Assembly: GCA_947311845.1 (NCBI GenBank)
Contig: CAMZMU010000020.1
Coordinates: 34,301,946-34,365,945, forward strand
Direction: 5' to 3'
DNA from: Poa pratensis
Lineage: Eukaryota; Streptophyta; Magnoliopsida; Poales; Poaceae
Length of the DNA: 64,000 nt
A program made the position numbers and the translations under genes. Below, piece after piece: positions 52,783 through 62,552 of the stretch. Each line of letters starts with the position of its first letter. The stretch's first letter is position 1. The notes beneath the pieces are model-generated. The model was not told the origin of the DNA and searched no databases. It saw only the letters and a list, made by a program, of their open reading frames with translations.

Positions 52783-54199
52783 CTCCGTCTCAATGGTAAG
52801 TCGGAGCTGTCATGTGATCCAATCGACGGTCCGGCCGGGGCATAGGATATTCGAATCTCCACGGGATCGTGTGGGCAATGAATTGTGTGGTGGCGTGCAC
52901 ACACTAGGGCATGAATATTGCAAGAGATTCTTCAGATTGATTCGTTTGGAATCTCCGCCCCATGCGTAAGATTCGGCGTCGATGGATCTGAACTGAAACT
53001 CTGGCAGGAAACGATATTCTAAACAGCACACGGATCACACTGCTACCGAGCGTGTCTTCTTGTGGCGAGCATCCATGCTGAAGCTGGCGATACATTTAGA
53101 TTCATCAGCTGGCTGAAAATGCAATTGGCCTTCAGACACTTTTTCCTTTGGCATTTTTCCTTTCTCTCATTTGTGCATGCGTTGTTTTCCTATTCAGTCT
53201 GGTCCGTTTCACAAAAACCAGTTATATCTGACCAGTCCGGTTTTTTCAGCTAATGGGAAAAAACCATCGTTGTTTCCTGCCCCTGAATAGTGTTAAGACA
53301 TGGTCTGAGATTAGACACTGTGCTATTCTGCCAGCACGCCATGATAACTTCAGACTGAGCAAAAATATATAAGACTGATATTGGTTTTCTCCGGAGATTT
53401 TCACCAGGGCTAGCTAATCTTGCTTGGTCACACAAGTTATCATGGTAAAGCGCATACGCATTAGTGGACTGAAAACTCACCAGTAAAATCTAGACTACAA
53501 AATAGAACTCCATCACCACGCCTTGAAGATGTATGTTTATCTTCTTACCCAAAAGACACATAAGAAAAAAAACCTGGTGAAAATTTGGCAACATAGAATT
53601 CATATGGGAAAGTGGCATTGCCCTGCCACATGTCTAAAGTTTACACAGGCTGCAAATTCTTACATCTTAAAATGACAACAAAACAACACACCACACAGAT
53701 TAAGGTCTCGTCGAATACCATACTTAATTACACACAACCGATTGTTCTAAACATAGTCAAGCTACCAGAGGGGTACAACACATCAAATGAAATAACATGT
53801 AGTACTCCATCCATGTGAAACATGATGATCGTCATTCAAGCCCTAAAATCAGAGTTCATTTTCTGGTGCGAACTCTTCCCAACCAATTCTGAATACAATC
53901 TTACCATCAGCACAAGTGTAGTACCTTGCTTCCTAGATTTTGTCATCTTCATCCATCACGAGTATTTTGTCCCGGTAGCGGCGATGTTCAGTGCCCCTAT
54001 AATTTCCTTTCGAATGCCAACAAGTCCACAAACTGAAGAATGAGTAGGGCAGGACTTCAAAATTTCCATTGAACTCTAACTGGTCCATCTTTGCAGGAAG
54101 AAGAACAACTCTTTTACTTAAGAGACCAGATAAGCGAGAATTGAAACATCGGCCGGCTCTGACATAGAAACTGTGATAAACTGAAACAAAAGTATCGAG
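52783..54199. other. Spacer with left arm of a distant inverted repeat
   Basis: No gene can be defended. A 34-bp arm at 53106-53139 has an inverted partner at 57270-57303. A minus-strand ORF near 53850-54230 has a weak B3-like look but is broken by stops. Confidence 0.35.
53106..53139. repeat. Left arm of a 34-bp inverted repeat (partner 57270-57303)
   Basis: It matches the reverse complement of 57270-57303 at 31 of 34 positions, with the shared block GCTGAAAATGCAATT. Further in, both sides are pyrimidine-rich with a weakly similar CCGGTTTTTT. The arms enclose 4.1 kb including the methyltransferase remnant. Confidence 0.65.
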
Positions 54200-55510
54200 A
54201 AACTGAGAACTAAATAGAGGAGATAAACACATGACTGTTGAAAATTTAAAGTTAGAGGAAGAGTAAGAATTAAATAATAACTAATATCGAAGATAAGACA
54301 GAACATAGAGACTGAGAAGATAAGAATGAGAGGATGAAAAATTTCGAGACTAAGACTAAAGAACTGAAATACATGACAAATAAGAGCTACTGGAGACTGA
54401 AGAAAATGAGCTAATTAAACTGAAAAAATAAGAAAATGAGACTGGGCAAATGAAGAATGAAAGAATAAGGTTGAAAGACTGACCAAATAAAGACTAAACT
54501 GAGGAAACCGAATAATACTTGAACTGGCCAAATAAGAATGACATGGATTGATAATACTACAAATAAGAGCTAAATGACTGAGACACTAACGAAACAGAGA
54601 AGAATGAGGAAATGACTGAGAAAAAGAACTAAGTGACCGAAATGCAAATTACAATGAGAGACTAAATACAAAGAACTAAGAGACTGAGAAAAATATTATG
54701 ACTGCGAGACTAAATTAAAACTGAGTAGGAAAACTGAAGAACTAAGAGAATGAAATGAGCAAATTTAACTGAGATAAAAACTGACAAAAATTAACTGAGA
54801 AGGAGACAATAAAGAACTAGGTGACTGAGATAAGAACTGAGAAACTGAGCAAAGACTGAGAGAAGCAAAGAAATAAGCGAAGAACTGAGATAAGAACTGA
54901 GAAATGAGCAAAGACTGACAGAACCAAAGAAATAAGAAAATAATTGAGATACTGAGCAAATTAAACTGAGAAGAAAACAATGAAATTATGAAAGACTGAG
55001 ACAATAAGTGAGAACAAGATAATCAAACAAACACTGAAGGAAATGAAAAATAATAAATAATAGACTGATCAAATGATAATAAGAAAGCAATGAATGAGCG
55101 AGCGGATAAACTGAGTAACTAATAAAGAACTGAATAATACTTGAACTGACCAAATAAGAATGACACTGAGAGATTGAGAAATGATGATTGAGGAATACTA
55201 GAACTGAACAAATAAAGACTAAACTGAGGAAACTGAATAATACTTGAACTGACCAAATAAGAATGACACTGAGAGACTAAAAAAATGAGATGAATGAGGA
55301 AATGACTGGAAATAAGACTAAAACTAAGAGCTGAAAAACTGAGAGACTAAACAAACTGAGCCGAATGAGAATAATACCTGGACTGACCAAATAAGAATGA
55401 CACTGAGAAGAATTGAAGAAATAAGAGGTAAAGAAATGAAGTAAGACTCGGAGGAAAATGAATGACCAAAAAAACTGATGCAAAAAACTTTAAATAAACT
55501 GAAGAGAATG
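54200..55510. repeat. Degenerate purine-rich ACTGAG array
   Basis: The plus strand is almost all A and G with scattered C/T in motifs such as GACTGAG, AACTGAGAA and AACTGAGCAAA. A larger unit recurs: AATAATACTTGAACTG followed by ACCAAATAAGAATGACACTG at about 54511, 55133, 55236 and 55370. Minus-strand ORFs rich in Ser, Phe and Leu are by-products of the repeat. Confidence 0.85.
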
Positions 55511-55514
55511 AAGA

Positions 55515-55957
55515 ATGAGTGGCCACCAAAGACACCTTCCTCCTGCATCAATACTCTAAGCTATCTTGCGCTGCTGTTGGCTCCAACCATGCTCTTCTTT
55601 GAGGCCACATATAGGACTCCATAAGGTGGGCGTAGGCACTGCACAAATAGGAACAACAGTCACAGTTAACTATTGCCAGCACGTTCGGCATTGTTCTGCA
55701 TCTTATTGTTTCTGCATTTGTGTCGTGAAAGTGAACTGTAGATGCACCCTGTAGTGGAATTTAAGCAAGAAATTAATCCACGGTTTATGTTTAACAAGAA
55801 AAGTCAAAGACACGTAGTCTCCAAAATTAAAGAAACTGTAAACAAATTTTGAAATAAAAAGTATTCAATTATTAGATAAACACCATAAATAGTAGAGAGA
55901 TGATGAACACACCTTCAAGCAGGCGAAAATCCCAGCTAGGCCGGATCCACATCCAAG
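55515..55957 (-). pseudogene. Broken METTL18-like (histidine methyltransferase 1 homolog) gene
   Basis: Three exon remnants on the minus strand match the plant METTL18-like family. Exon 55913-55957 encodes LGCGSGLAGIFACLK, the SAM-binding motif I. Exon from 55748 encodes GASTVHFHDTNAETIRCRTM and PNVLA. Exon from 55638 encodes CLRPPYGVLYVASKK, then a stop (SSAR stop LR), then LMQEEGVFGGH. Splice acceptors before each piece are preserved, so this came from genomic DNA, not from a processed mRNA. About 130-150 codons between PNVLA and CLRPPYG are missing. After FGGH the reading runs into the ACTGAG array. No upstream exons were recognised. It is not functional. Confidence 0.8.
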
Positions 55958-56579
55958 CTGGATCAATTGTGAAAATAAAATTAATGATTCATATGAAGGC
56001 GTTAAAAATAAAGAACATGCCATGGGCCATAAGGCTGAATTTTGAAGATTTGTATGAAACTTTATGACTGCTAGTGCAGTAGGCATAATAGAAAACAAAT
56101 TTAGCAACTGCTTTGGGTACATAGACATCAAGCTAAAAAAAATTCCTAAAGGACTCAAAATAAACTAAGTACCTACACTAGTGTCATGCAGAAATCCAAA
56201 CAAGTGGCACATATTCTGCTTCTATGAAGCAGGATCAGGGCCATAAACTAGTACCAAGCTACAGAGCACCATGACATTCCTAACAGTACATAAGCACATG
56301 AACCACAATGTGTTTCACAGGCATTATAACGAACAGATGGCATGCGACCAAATTTTCATCAAATTTTCTACATATCAATCAGAGTAATCGACATCCTAGG
56401 ATACATTCAAGCATCCAACTGAACGTGACGCCAAATTTGGAACAGAGAAATGTGAAAACGAAATTGAAGGAGGAAGGGTAAAATTCACCATATGCATGGA
56501 GGTCCTGGTTGATAGAAGGGAAGCTTCTAGGTTCAGCGGATGAACAAGTTGCTCGGATTCATGGTGAGGAGATTGCGTG
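55958..56579. other. Former intron and spacer upstream of the methyltransferase remnant
   Basis: A pyrimidine tract and acceptor lie next to 55957 on the minus strand. The remainder shows no exon. Confidence 0.4.
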
Positions 56580-56756
56580 CAGGGGCGGACCCAAGTAGGA
56601 GCTTATGGGGGCCTTGGCCCCCACTCAAAAATTAAAACTTCAATAAAATTTGTTCATTTTTTAAAGAAAAATATTCAAATTGTGTGAAGTTTTATAAGAA
56701 ATGCCCCCAGTCACCTCGCGTGCCCCCTCTCAAAATCCTTTCTGGGTCCGCCCCTG
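56580..56756. mobile_element. hAT-type MITE with perfect 14-bp termini and 8-bp target duplication
   Basis: It starts CAGGGGCGGACCCA and ends with the exact inverse TGGGTCCGCCCCTG. The flanks carry ATTGCGTG at 56572-56579 and 56757-56764. The 177-bp element is non-coding. It is related in termini and subterminal G/C runs to the MITE at 24861-25044. Confidence 0.93.
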
Positions 56757-56764
56757 ATTGCGTG

Positions 56765-57510
56765 CCTCCACGAACACCGCTCGACGAGGTGCCCGCGCAG
56801 GTCGTTGCCTCTTAGCCGATGCAGCCACACATTGATCTTGTCGACGTGGCGACGAGGTGGAAGCCGCTCGCCCCGTGGGAGCCCATCATCTCCATCCACC
56901 GGCCACCGTGACGAAGAGGAGGGATCCGAGGGAGTGGGGTGGGGTGAGGTGAGGTGGGACGGGATAGGAGGAGGGGAGCAGATCCCGCGGTGGAAGGAAG
57001 GATGGGGCTACGACAGCCACACCCTAGCGGCGGCGCTTGTGCCACCTCAGGCGTGGGAGAGCTCGCGCCTCCACCTCGTCGTCTGCCTCTCTCCGAGAGA
57101 GAGAAATGTGGAAAGGGGGAAATGAGCAGAGGCAACAAAAGAGAAAAAAAAACCGGTTCGACTGAACCAGCTAACGAAAAAAACGACGTACCAAAGAAAA
57201 TCAAAGGTTGACTGAGAAACGCTCCAAGACCGCGCCAAGACTGAGAATCTGAGATGGACGGCTGAAGATGTGTCTGATGGCGAATTGCATTTTCAGCTAG
57301 CTGAAAGATAGAATAATTGTGGGAGCATCTACCGGGAGCAGCTAAATACGTATCCAGCACTGCTAATTGTGGCCTCTTTGGTGTTGGGCATGTCTCCGTC
57401 ACATTGGGGGTCCTGCCCTAGCGTCCCTCAAACGTTCGCCCCGATTTGTTTTTTATCATTTTTTTTTGTCAATTTGTAATAAAATAATAATTGATTCGGC
57501 GAACACTTAA
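56765..57510. other. GC-rich spacer with right arm of the inverted repeat
   Basis: The minus-strand ORF 56812-57402 and others here are compositional, with no domain. The 57270-57303 arm pairs with 53106-53139. This GC-rich stretch could be the promoter or first-exon remnant of the broken methyltransferase gene. Confidence 0.35.
57270..57303. repeat. Right arm of the 34-bp inverted repeat
   Basis: Inverse partner of 53106-53139; see there. Confidence 0.65.
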
Positions 57511-57527
57511 AAGAAATTAACAAACCT

Positions 57528-58310
57528 CCCCTTTCCCCTCCCCTGTCTACAGTAGCAGAGGCGAACCGGAGGGCGATTTCTTTTCCGGCCGGCGATTCCG
57601 CCGCCCTCCTCCTTCCGGTCGGCCTCGGTGCCGTCGGACGGGGTGGGGGGTCGATTCGCCGGCGGGATCTATGTGCAGCTAGTCTAGGGTAGCTAGGGTG
57701 CTTAGGGTTCGCGCTCGCCATCGTTCTGTAGTCATGGTGGCGGCGGTGAATAAATTTGCTCCAGCTCTGCTTCTCGCGGCTTGTTTCGTGCAGGTCGCGG
57801 CCGGATCTGTGAGATTGGTGGCCAATCGAGGTGGACGCAGCGGTGGTGACCACGTCGAGGTGGCTTTTGTGCCCTGGCTTCGCCGTTTTCTGTGACGAGC
57901 GCTCCGGCGTCACTGCGGGGCCATGGGCTTTGTGCAGGAGAGGTCTGTTCGTGGCTGGAGGTGGAGAGCAGGCTAACGGCGGATCTGCCTGGGGTTTGCT
58001 GATGTGCTGGGAGGACGGCGGGTGGAGGATCCGGCGCGGCTGGGTCCGGAGGAGGGGGTGGCCTGGCCGTGTCTGTTCAACGCTCATGATCCTGTTGCTT
58101 GCGGCGGGTGGTTCCTGCGGTCGTCAACAAAGGTTGGAGGTTCTCTCTCGTCTAGGTTTGAGGTGGTTTCATGGTGGTCTGCAGTGCTCCTTCAGCGGTC
58201 TGCCGCTGGTTCTGTTCTTCGTTTCTAGTCGCTGTAGAGTGCGTGTGTTGGTGTTCTTCTTCTGATCCTTGTATGAATACACGCAGCTCTGTAATCTCAA
58301 AAAAAAAAAA
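57528..58310 (+). mobile_element. Poly-A retroelement insertion, 783 bp, 17-bp target duplication
   Basis: AAGAAATTAACAAACCT occurs exactly at 57511-57527 and 58311-58327, and the insert ends in an A-run of about 12. The interior is GC-rich with a leader-like start and the tail GAATACACGCAGCTCTGTAA. No reverse transcriptase or other known domain is visible on either strand. It is either a non-autonomous LINE derivative or a retrocopy of an unknown transcript. Confidence 0.8.
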
Positions 58311-58327
58311 AAGAAATTAACAAACCT

Positions 58328-58674
58328 ACATTTCAAATTCTAAACGAAATTACAAACTAAACTTAACCTACGACGAGAGAAGGAGGCCTATTCTGGCGTT
58401 GCCGTCATCACTGCGATGAGAGAAGGAGGCCTATCCCGCCGCCTCACCAACCACTACAATCCGCGAGAAAGATGCCTATCCCAACGCCGCGGCCTTGAAG
58501 AACTTGCATGCCTCAATGGTCTGCCACGGGAAGTATCATCTGTGATATCTGGCGACGGTCTTGAGGAACCTGCATAGCCTGGGCCGAGTCTTCTTATTTC
58601 GCCATTGGCATATGGTGGAATTTGATCTAGCCTCGATGGGCTTGAAGAGCTTGCATGCATCGGTGGACGGAAGT
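58328..58674. other. Spacer left of the Copia element
   Basis: It contains internal repeats (GAGAGAAGGAGGCCTAT twice; CTTGAAGA.CTTGCATGC twice) but no gene. GAAGT at 58670-58674 is the expected left target duplication of the following LTR. Confidence 0.5.
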
Positions 58675-58828
58675 TGAAAGGACATATCCTTCCCCACAGT
58701 GTTTTGATGTTTGTTGACAACACACTTAGATGTCTAATGTGTGTGCTAAAAGTGTGCAGGATTGTATCAATTAATATTGCACAGGTTTTGTCTCAAGAAA
58801 AGGAAGAAAAGCAGTCTTCATTGGTCAG

Positions 58829-59110
58829 CCGGTACTACCGGGTTCACCCCGGTACTACCGGGTGTTCTGCCATGCGGAACTACCGGGCCCAGTACCGGGC
58901 CCAGTACCGGATCTCCAAAAGCTCTCTGGACTCGCTCGATTTAATCCGGTAGTAGCCCCGGTAGTAAGCGCGGTACTACCGGGTGGGGAGCACTACCGGA
59001 CCAGGCGGTCCGGTACTACCGATGCGCGCGTGGAGAGGCGTTGACCAGTCTGGCGCCAGGCCGTCATTCCCTGTCAGCCGGTACTACCGGGCGAGGCCCG
59101 GTACTACCGC
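58829..59110. promoter_or_regulatory. Cluster of CCGG-N5-CCGG palindromes, TACTA core
   Basis: CCGGTACTACCGG is intact at 58829, 58849 and 59078. One-mismatch copies occur at 58970, 59010 and 59098, and partial copies (CCGGTAGTAG, CAGTACCGGG twice) between them. The cluster ends 39 bp before the TATA core. Confidence 0.88.
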
Positions 59111-59149
59111 TGCGGGCTGTTTACAGCTCCAACGGCCAGATTTCTGGGA

Positions 59150-59165
59150 GGGGTATTTATACCCC
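59150..59165 (+). promoter_or_regulatory. Palindromic TATA core of the Copia 5' LTR
   Basis: GGGGTATTTATACCCC, the exact reverse complement of the cores in the two solo LTRs. Downstream CTCCACCTACCTCCGG matches them in direct orientation. Confidence 0.75.
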
Positions 59166-59953
59166 TCCACCTACCTCCGGTGACTAAGCTTGATTCCTCA
59201 CTCTCTCTCCACCATTGTTGCAAGCTTCAATCTACTAGAGCTCCCACTCCAACCACTCAAACACGTTGATACTTTGAGGAGTGAAGGAGGAGCCCTAGAT
59301 CCGCATCTCCACCGAGCCGATTTGTCTACATCGACCTAGTCACTTGTAGATCTTGTGTAACTTGATACATTGGATACCTAGAAGATACTTGTGATTCTTG
59401 TGGCTTTGGTAGCCACAAGGATTAGCCGGGAGCCTCCAATTAAGTTGTGGAGACGCGACCCGGCCTTGTGATTCTTGTGGCTTTGGGAGCCGCGGGAATT
59501 TGGTGAGAGCCTCCAATTCGGTTGTGGAGTGTGCCTCATCCTTGTAAAGGTTTGTTGCCGACCTCGAGGGCATCATATAGTGGCTCGTGGATCTCCTCAT
59601 CGGAGGATAACACGAGGGAGATACGGTGTGCCATATCAAGGCTATTCGGAGTTCACTTTGTGACTCCGCACCGCTCCAACGGAGACGTAGCTTCCATTGG
59701 GAAGTGAACTTCGGTAGAACATCTCCGCGTCACCGTGTGGTTATCTCTTAACCTTCCTTTACTTGTATTGCTAGCTTTCTTGTGTAGAATATCTTGCTAG
59801 CTTGTTTATTGCTCATCATATAGGATTGTTCATCTAGTTGCATATCTAGAGAACTTATATTTGAGCAATTCCTTAACTTGTTGAAAAGAAAATTAAAATT
59901 GTAGTTGCCTATTCACCCCCCCCCCTCTAGTCAACCTACTCGATCCTTTCAAT

Positions 59954-59965
59954 TGGTATCAGAGC
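59954..59965 (+). other. Copia primer binding site
   Basis: TGGTATCAGAGC, complementary to the 3' part of initiator-Met tRNA, two bases after the LTR end. It fixes the LTR border and the + orientation. Confidence 0.9.
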
Positions 59966-60005
59966 AAGGTCTCTTTATTAAGGGCTTAATCGCCTAAAGA
60001 GGAGG

Positions 60006-62542
60006 ATGGCTAGTGCGGAGGAGTACAACGTGCTAAAGATGAGGAGTTAAGACTTGCTAAGGAACAAGAAAAATTTGATAGAGAACAACTTGATAGAGAA
60101 CTAATCGAAGCGGGAATAATCCCTCCCGAGGGTGATGCCCCAATCACCATGAAGTCCATGATTGAACTTTTTGGGTTCATGAAAGGCAAAATGGTGGATG
60201 AGGTGTATACTCGGGTATCTAATCAAAATGGCTCCTCATCATCCGCTAGCCCTATTAAGGGTGCTAGTGACAAGGATAAAAATGATAAACCTAATGAGAA
60301 GCCTTCTCTTAACTTTGCTCCACCTAGCTCTTATCTCACTCAAGTTTCACTCACTCAACCTCATATAACCAACCTTGGTAGACCCCCTCCTAAGCTTGAT
60401 AATACTCGTTATTTCACTTGGAAGAAATCTATGGAGTCTTATTTTCGCAGCTCATCGGTGCATCTTTGGAGGGTGGTTCTACATGGTTTCAACCCAGTTG
60501 ATCCCAACAACTTGACCAAGCAAGAAGAGATTGATGAGCAACTTGATGCAAATGCCAAGTACATTCTTGAGAGTGCTATGACCGCAAATGATGAAGATCA
60601 TGTGCGGAATCTCAAAACTTGCAATGAGGCTTGGCTCTATCTTGAAACCGTGTATGAAGGAAATGAGGGCATTCAACGCTCCAATGCGGCCGTCCTTCAA
60701 CATCAAGTTGACAACTTCATCATGCTAGACGAAGAGACTCCGACCGAACTTTACCGAAGACTCTACAAGCTTGTGGTGACATGTAGGGAAAATGGAAAGA
60801 AGGATATGGATGATGAATGGGTCAAGGCCAAGTTCCTTCAAGCAATTATGCCATATAGTGAAACTATGGTGATGAACCTCCATGCAAGAGCGGATTACAC
60901 AACAATGACTCCCAATGACATCTTGGCTCAATTTGTCACATATGATACATTGAAGTCCACATCCAAGTCTTTCAACCAAGTCCGTGGCCCAAAGACTCTT
61001 GCTTTGAAGGCTCGTGTGGTAGACCATCCAAGATATGAAGAAAGCCCGGTCTATGAAGGTGAAGAAGACTTGGAGGGTGAGCTCAATGAAGTTCTTGCAC
61101 TTGCCGCCACCCGGTTTTGGAACAAGAAGAACAAGAGCGTCAACCCTTCACCAATAAAAAGAATGTGCTTCAATTGTGGAAAGGACACTCATCTTGTGAA
61201 GGATTGCCCCTATGAAAGAAGAGAGGATAATGGTGGTCAACTCATTCTAAAGAAGAACAAGTACCACCCCAAGCCTACCTACATGAAGAGATCACCTCAA
61301 AAGGCTCTTGTGGCATCCCATGAAGAGGAATACGAGTCCGGAGGTGAGGAGGATAAAGAACCAAGTGAAGAAGTAGGAATGGCGGCTCTTGCAATGGGCA
61401 CCCTTCCTCCATCATTGGCCAACCTCTTCTCATCTCCAAACGACGACAAGATCTCCAAGCCCATGTGCCTCATGGCCAAGGAAACAAAGGTGAATTCCCC
61501 ACCAAAAATTACTATCTCCTCTAACCCATCACTATTGGATTGTGTTGAGGATGTAGGGAAAATTGAAGAAGAGGATAAAATTTCTATCTTCATTAGCAAG
61601 CTCCAAGGTCCAACCAAGAAAATGGTTGAGGCCCTCATGTATCAATATGGAGAAGCCAAGCATCTTCTTGATGTGAAGGATGTTAGGATTTGTGAGCTCG
61701 AAGGGCATGCATGTGATCATGCCGACAAGATTGGTGAGCTAGAAGATCAACTTGTTGAGGAACAATTGCTCCGTGAGCAACTTGAGGAGACACATGCCAT
61801 GGATCTTTCCAAGGCAAAAGAAACTCGTGAAACCTCTATTCAAATTGCTATTGATCTAAAAAGTAAAAATGAGGAACTTGTAGAGAGTCATAACAAACTC
61901 TTTGAGGGTTTTGAGCAACTTAGGGAAACCCACAAGGTGACCTCAAGTGAGCTCACTACACTCAAGGAGTCATATGCCAAACTACAAGCTCAATTTATCT
62001 ATGCTAGCTTCACCACTTCTCACAATGATAAAGATGCAAATTCTTGTACCACTAACCCTTTATGTGTCAAGGCATCTCTTATTGAGGAAAACACTAGGTT
62101 GAAGGCCCAACTTGAGAAGGGCCTAGCCACTTGTATCCAAGGGGAAAAGAACCTCAATGATCTTTTGAGCAATCAAAAGGGAGTGGTTGGCAAAGAAGGA
62201 ATTGGGTTCACACCCAACTCTAAGAAGGTCAACAACAAGAAGAAGAAGGCGACTCCCCCTTCCAAAGATATTGTTTTTGTGAAGGAGGGGGAGTTAGCCA
62301 AAGCAAATGACAACTCTATTGGGAGTGGTAATGTCACTAGGGGCAATGCCACTCACAATAACTTTGCGGGAAAATACAACCCCTCATATGTTCTTTTGAA
62401 ATCTACAAATGGTTGTGTTTTTGCTAAATATGTTGGCTCTTCATATGGAGATGATTATCACTATGCTATTTGGGTTCCAAAGACCCTTGTGACTAACAAA
62501 AGAGGACCCATTCCAAAATGGGTACCTAAATCAAAGACTTGA
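60006..62542 (+). CDS. Copia/Sirevirus-like gag, frameshifted near its start
   Basis: This is the capsid protein of the retrotransposon. The likely original start is ATG 60006 (MASAEEYNVLK). The following sequence DEELRLAKEQEKFDREQLDR is one base out of phase, consistent with a lost A in the run near 60034-60037. From ATG 60149 the frame is open for 797 residues. It has a UBN2-type gag core (YFTWKKSMESYF to RADYTTMTPNDILAQF, about residues 88-265), a zinc knuckle CFNCGKDTHLVKDC at 340-353 and a long coiled-coil tail (about 500-680). The end WVPKSKT is usual for this lineage. The long, coiled-coil gag supports Sirevirus affinity; a family name is not assigned. Confidence 0.88.
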
Positions 62543-62552
62543 TTTATTGTAG

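Larger units (their letters stand above)
58675..59951 (+). repeat. 5' LTR of Sirevirus-like Copia element (subfamily 3)
   Basis: It starts TGAAAGGACATATCC, ends GATCCTTTCA and is followed by the primer site, giving 1277 bp. It carries the palindrome cluster and TATA core at 58829-59165. The 3' LTR is beyond the window. The last 40 bp match the ends of the two solo LTRs (CCTATTCACCCCC...). Confidence 0.9.

Noticed and set aside
53850..54235. Minus-strand reading with a faint B3-domain look (DGKIVFRIGWEEF)
   Set aside because: Stops separate the pieces and only one short segment resembles B3; not enough to call.
54765..55551. Minus-strand Ser/Phe/Leu-rich ORFs
   Set aside because: By-products of the ACTGAG array; only LMQEEGVFGGH at the edge is from a real gene.
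56812..57402. 196-codon minus-strand ORF
   Set aside because: Compositional, crosses the inverted-repeat arm and has no domain or conserved start.
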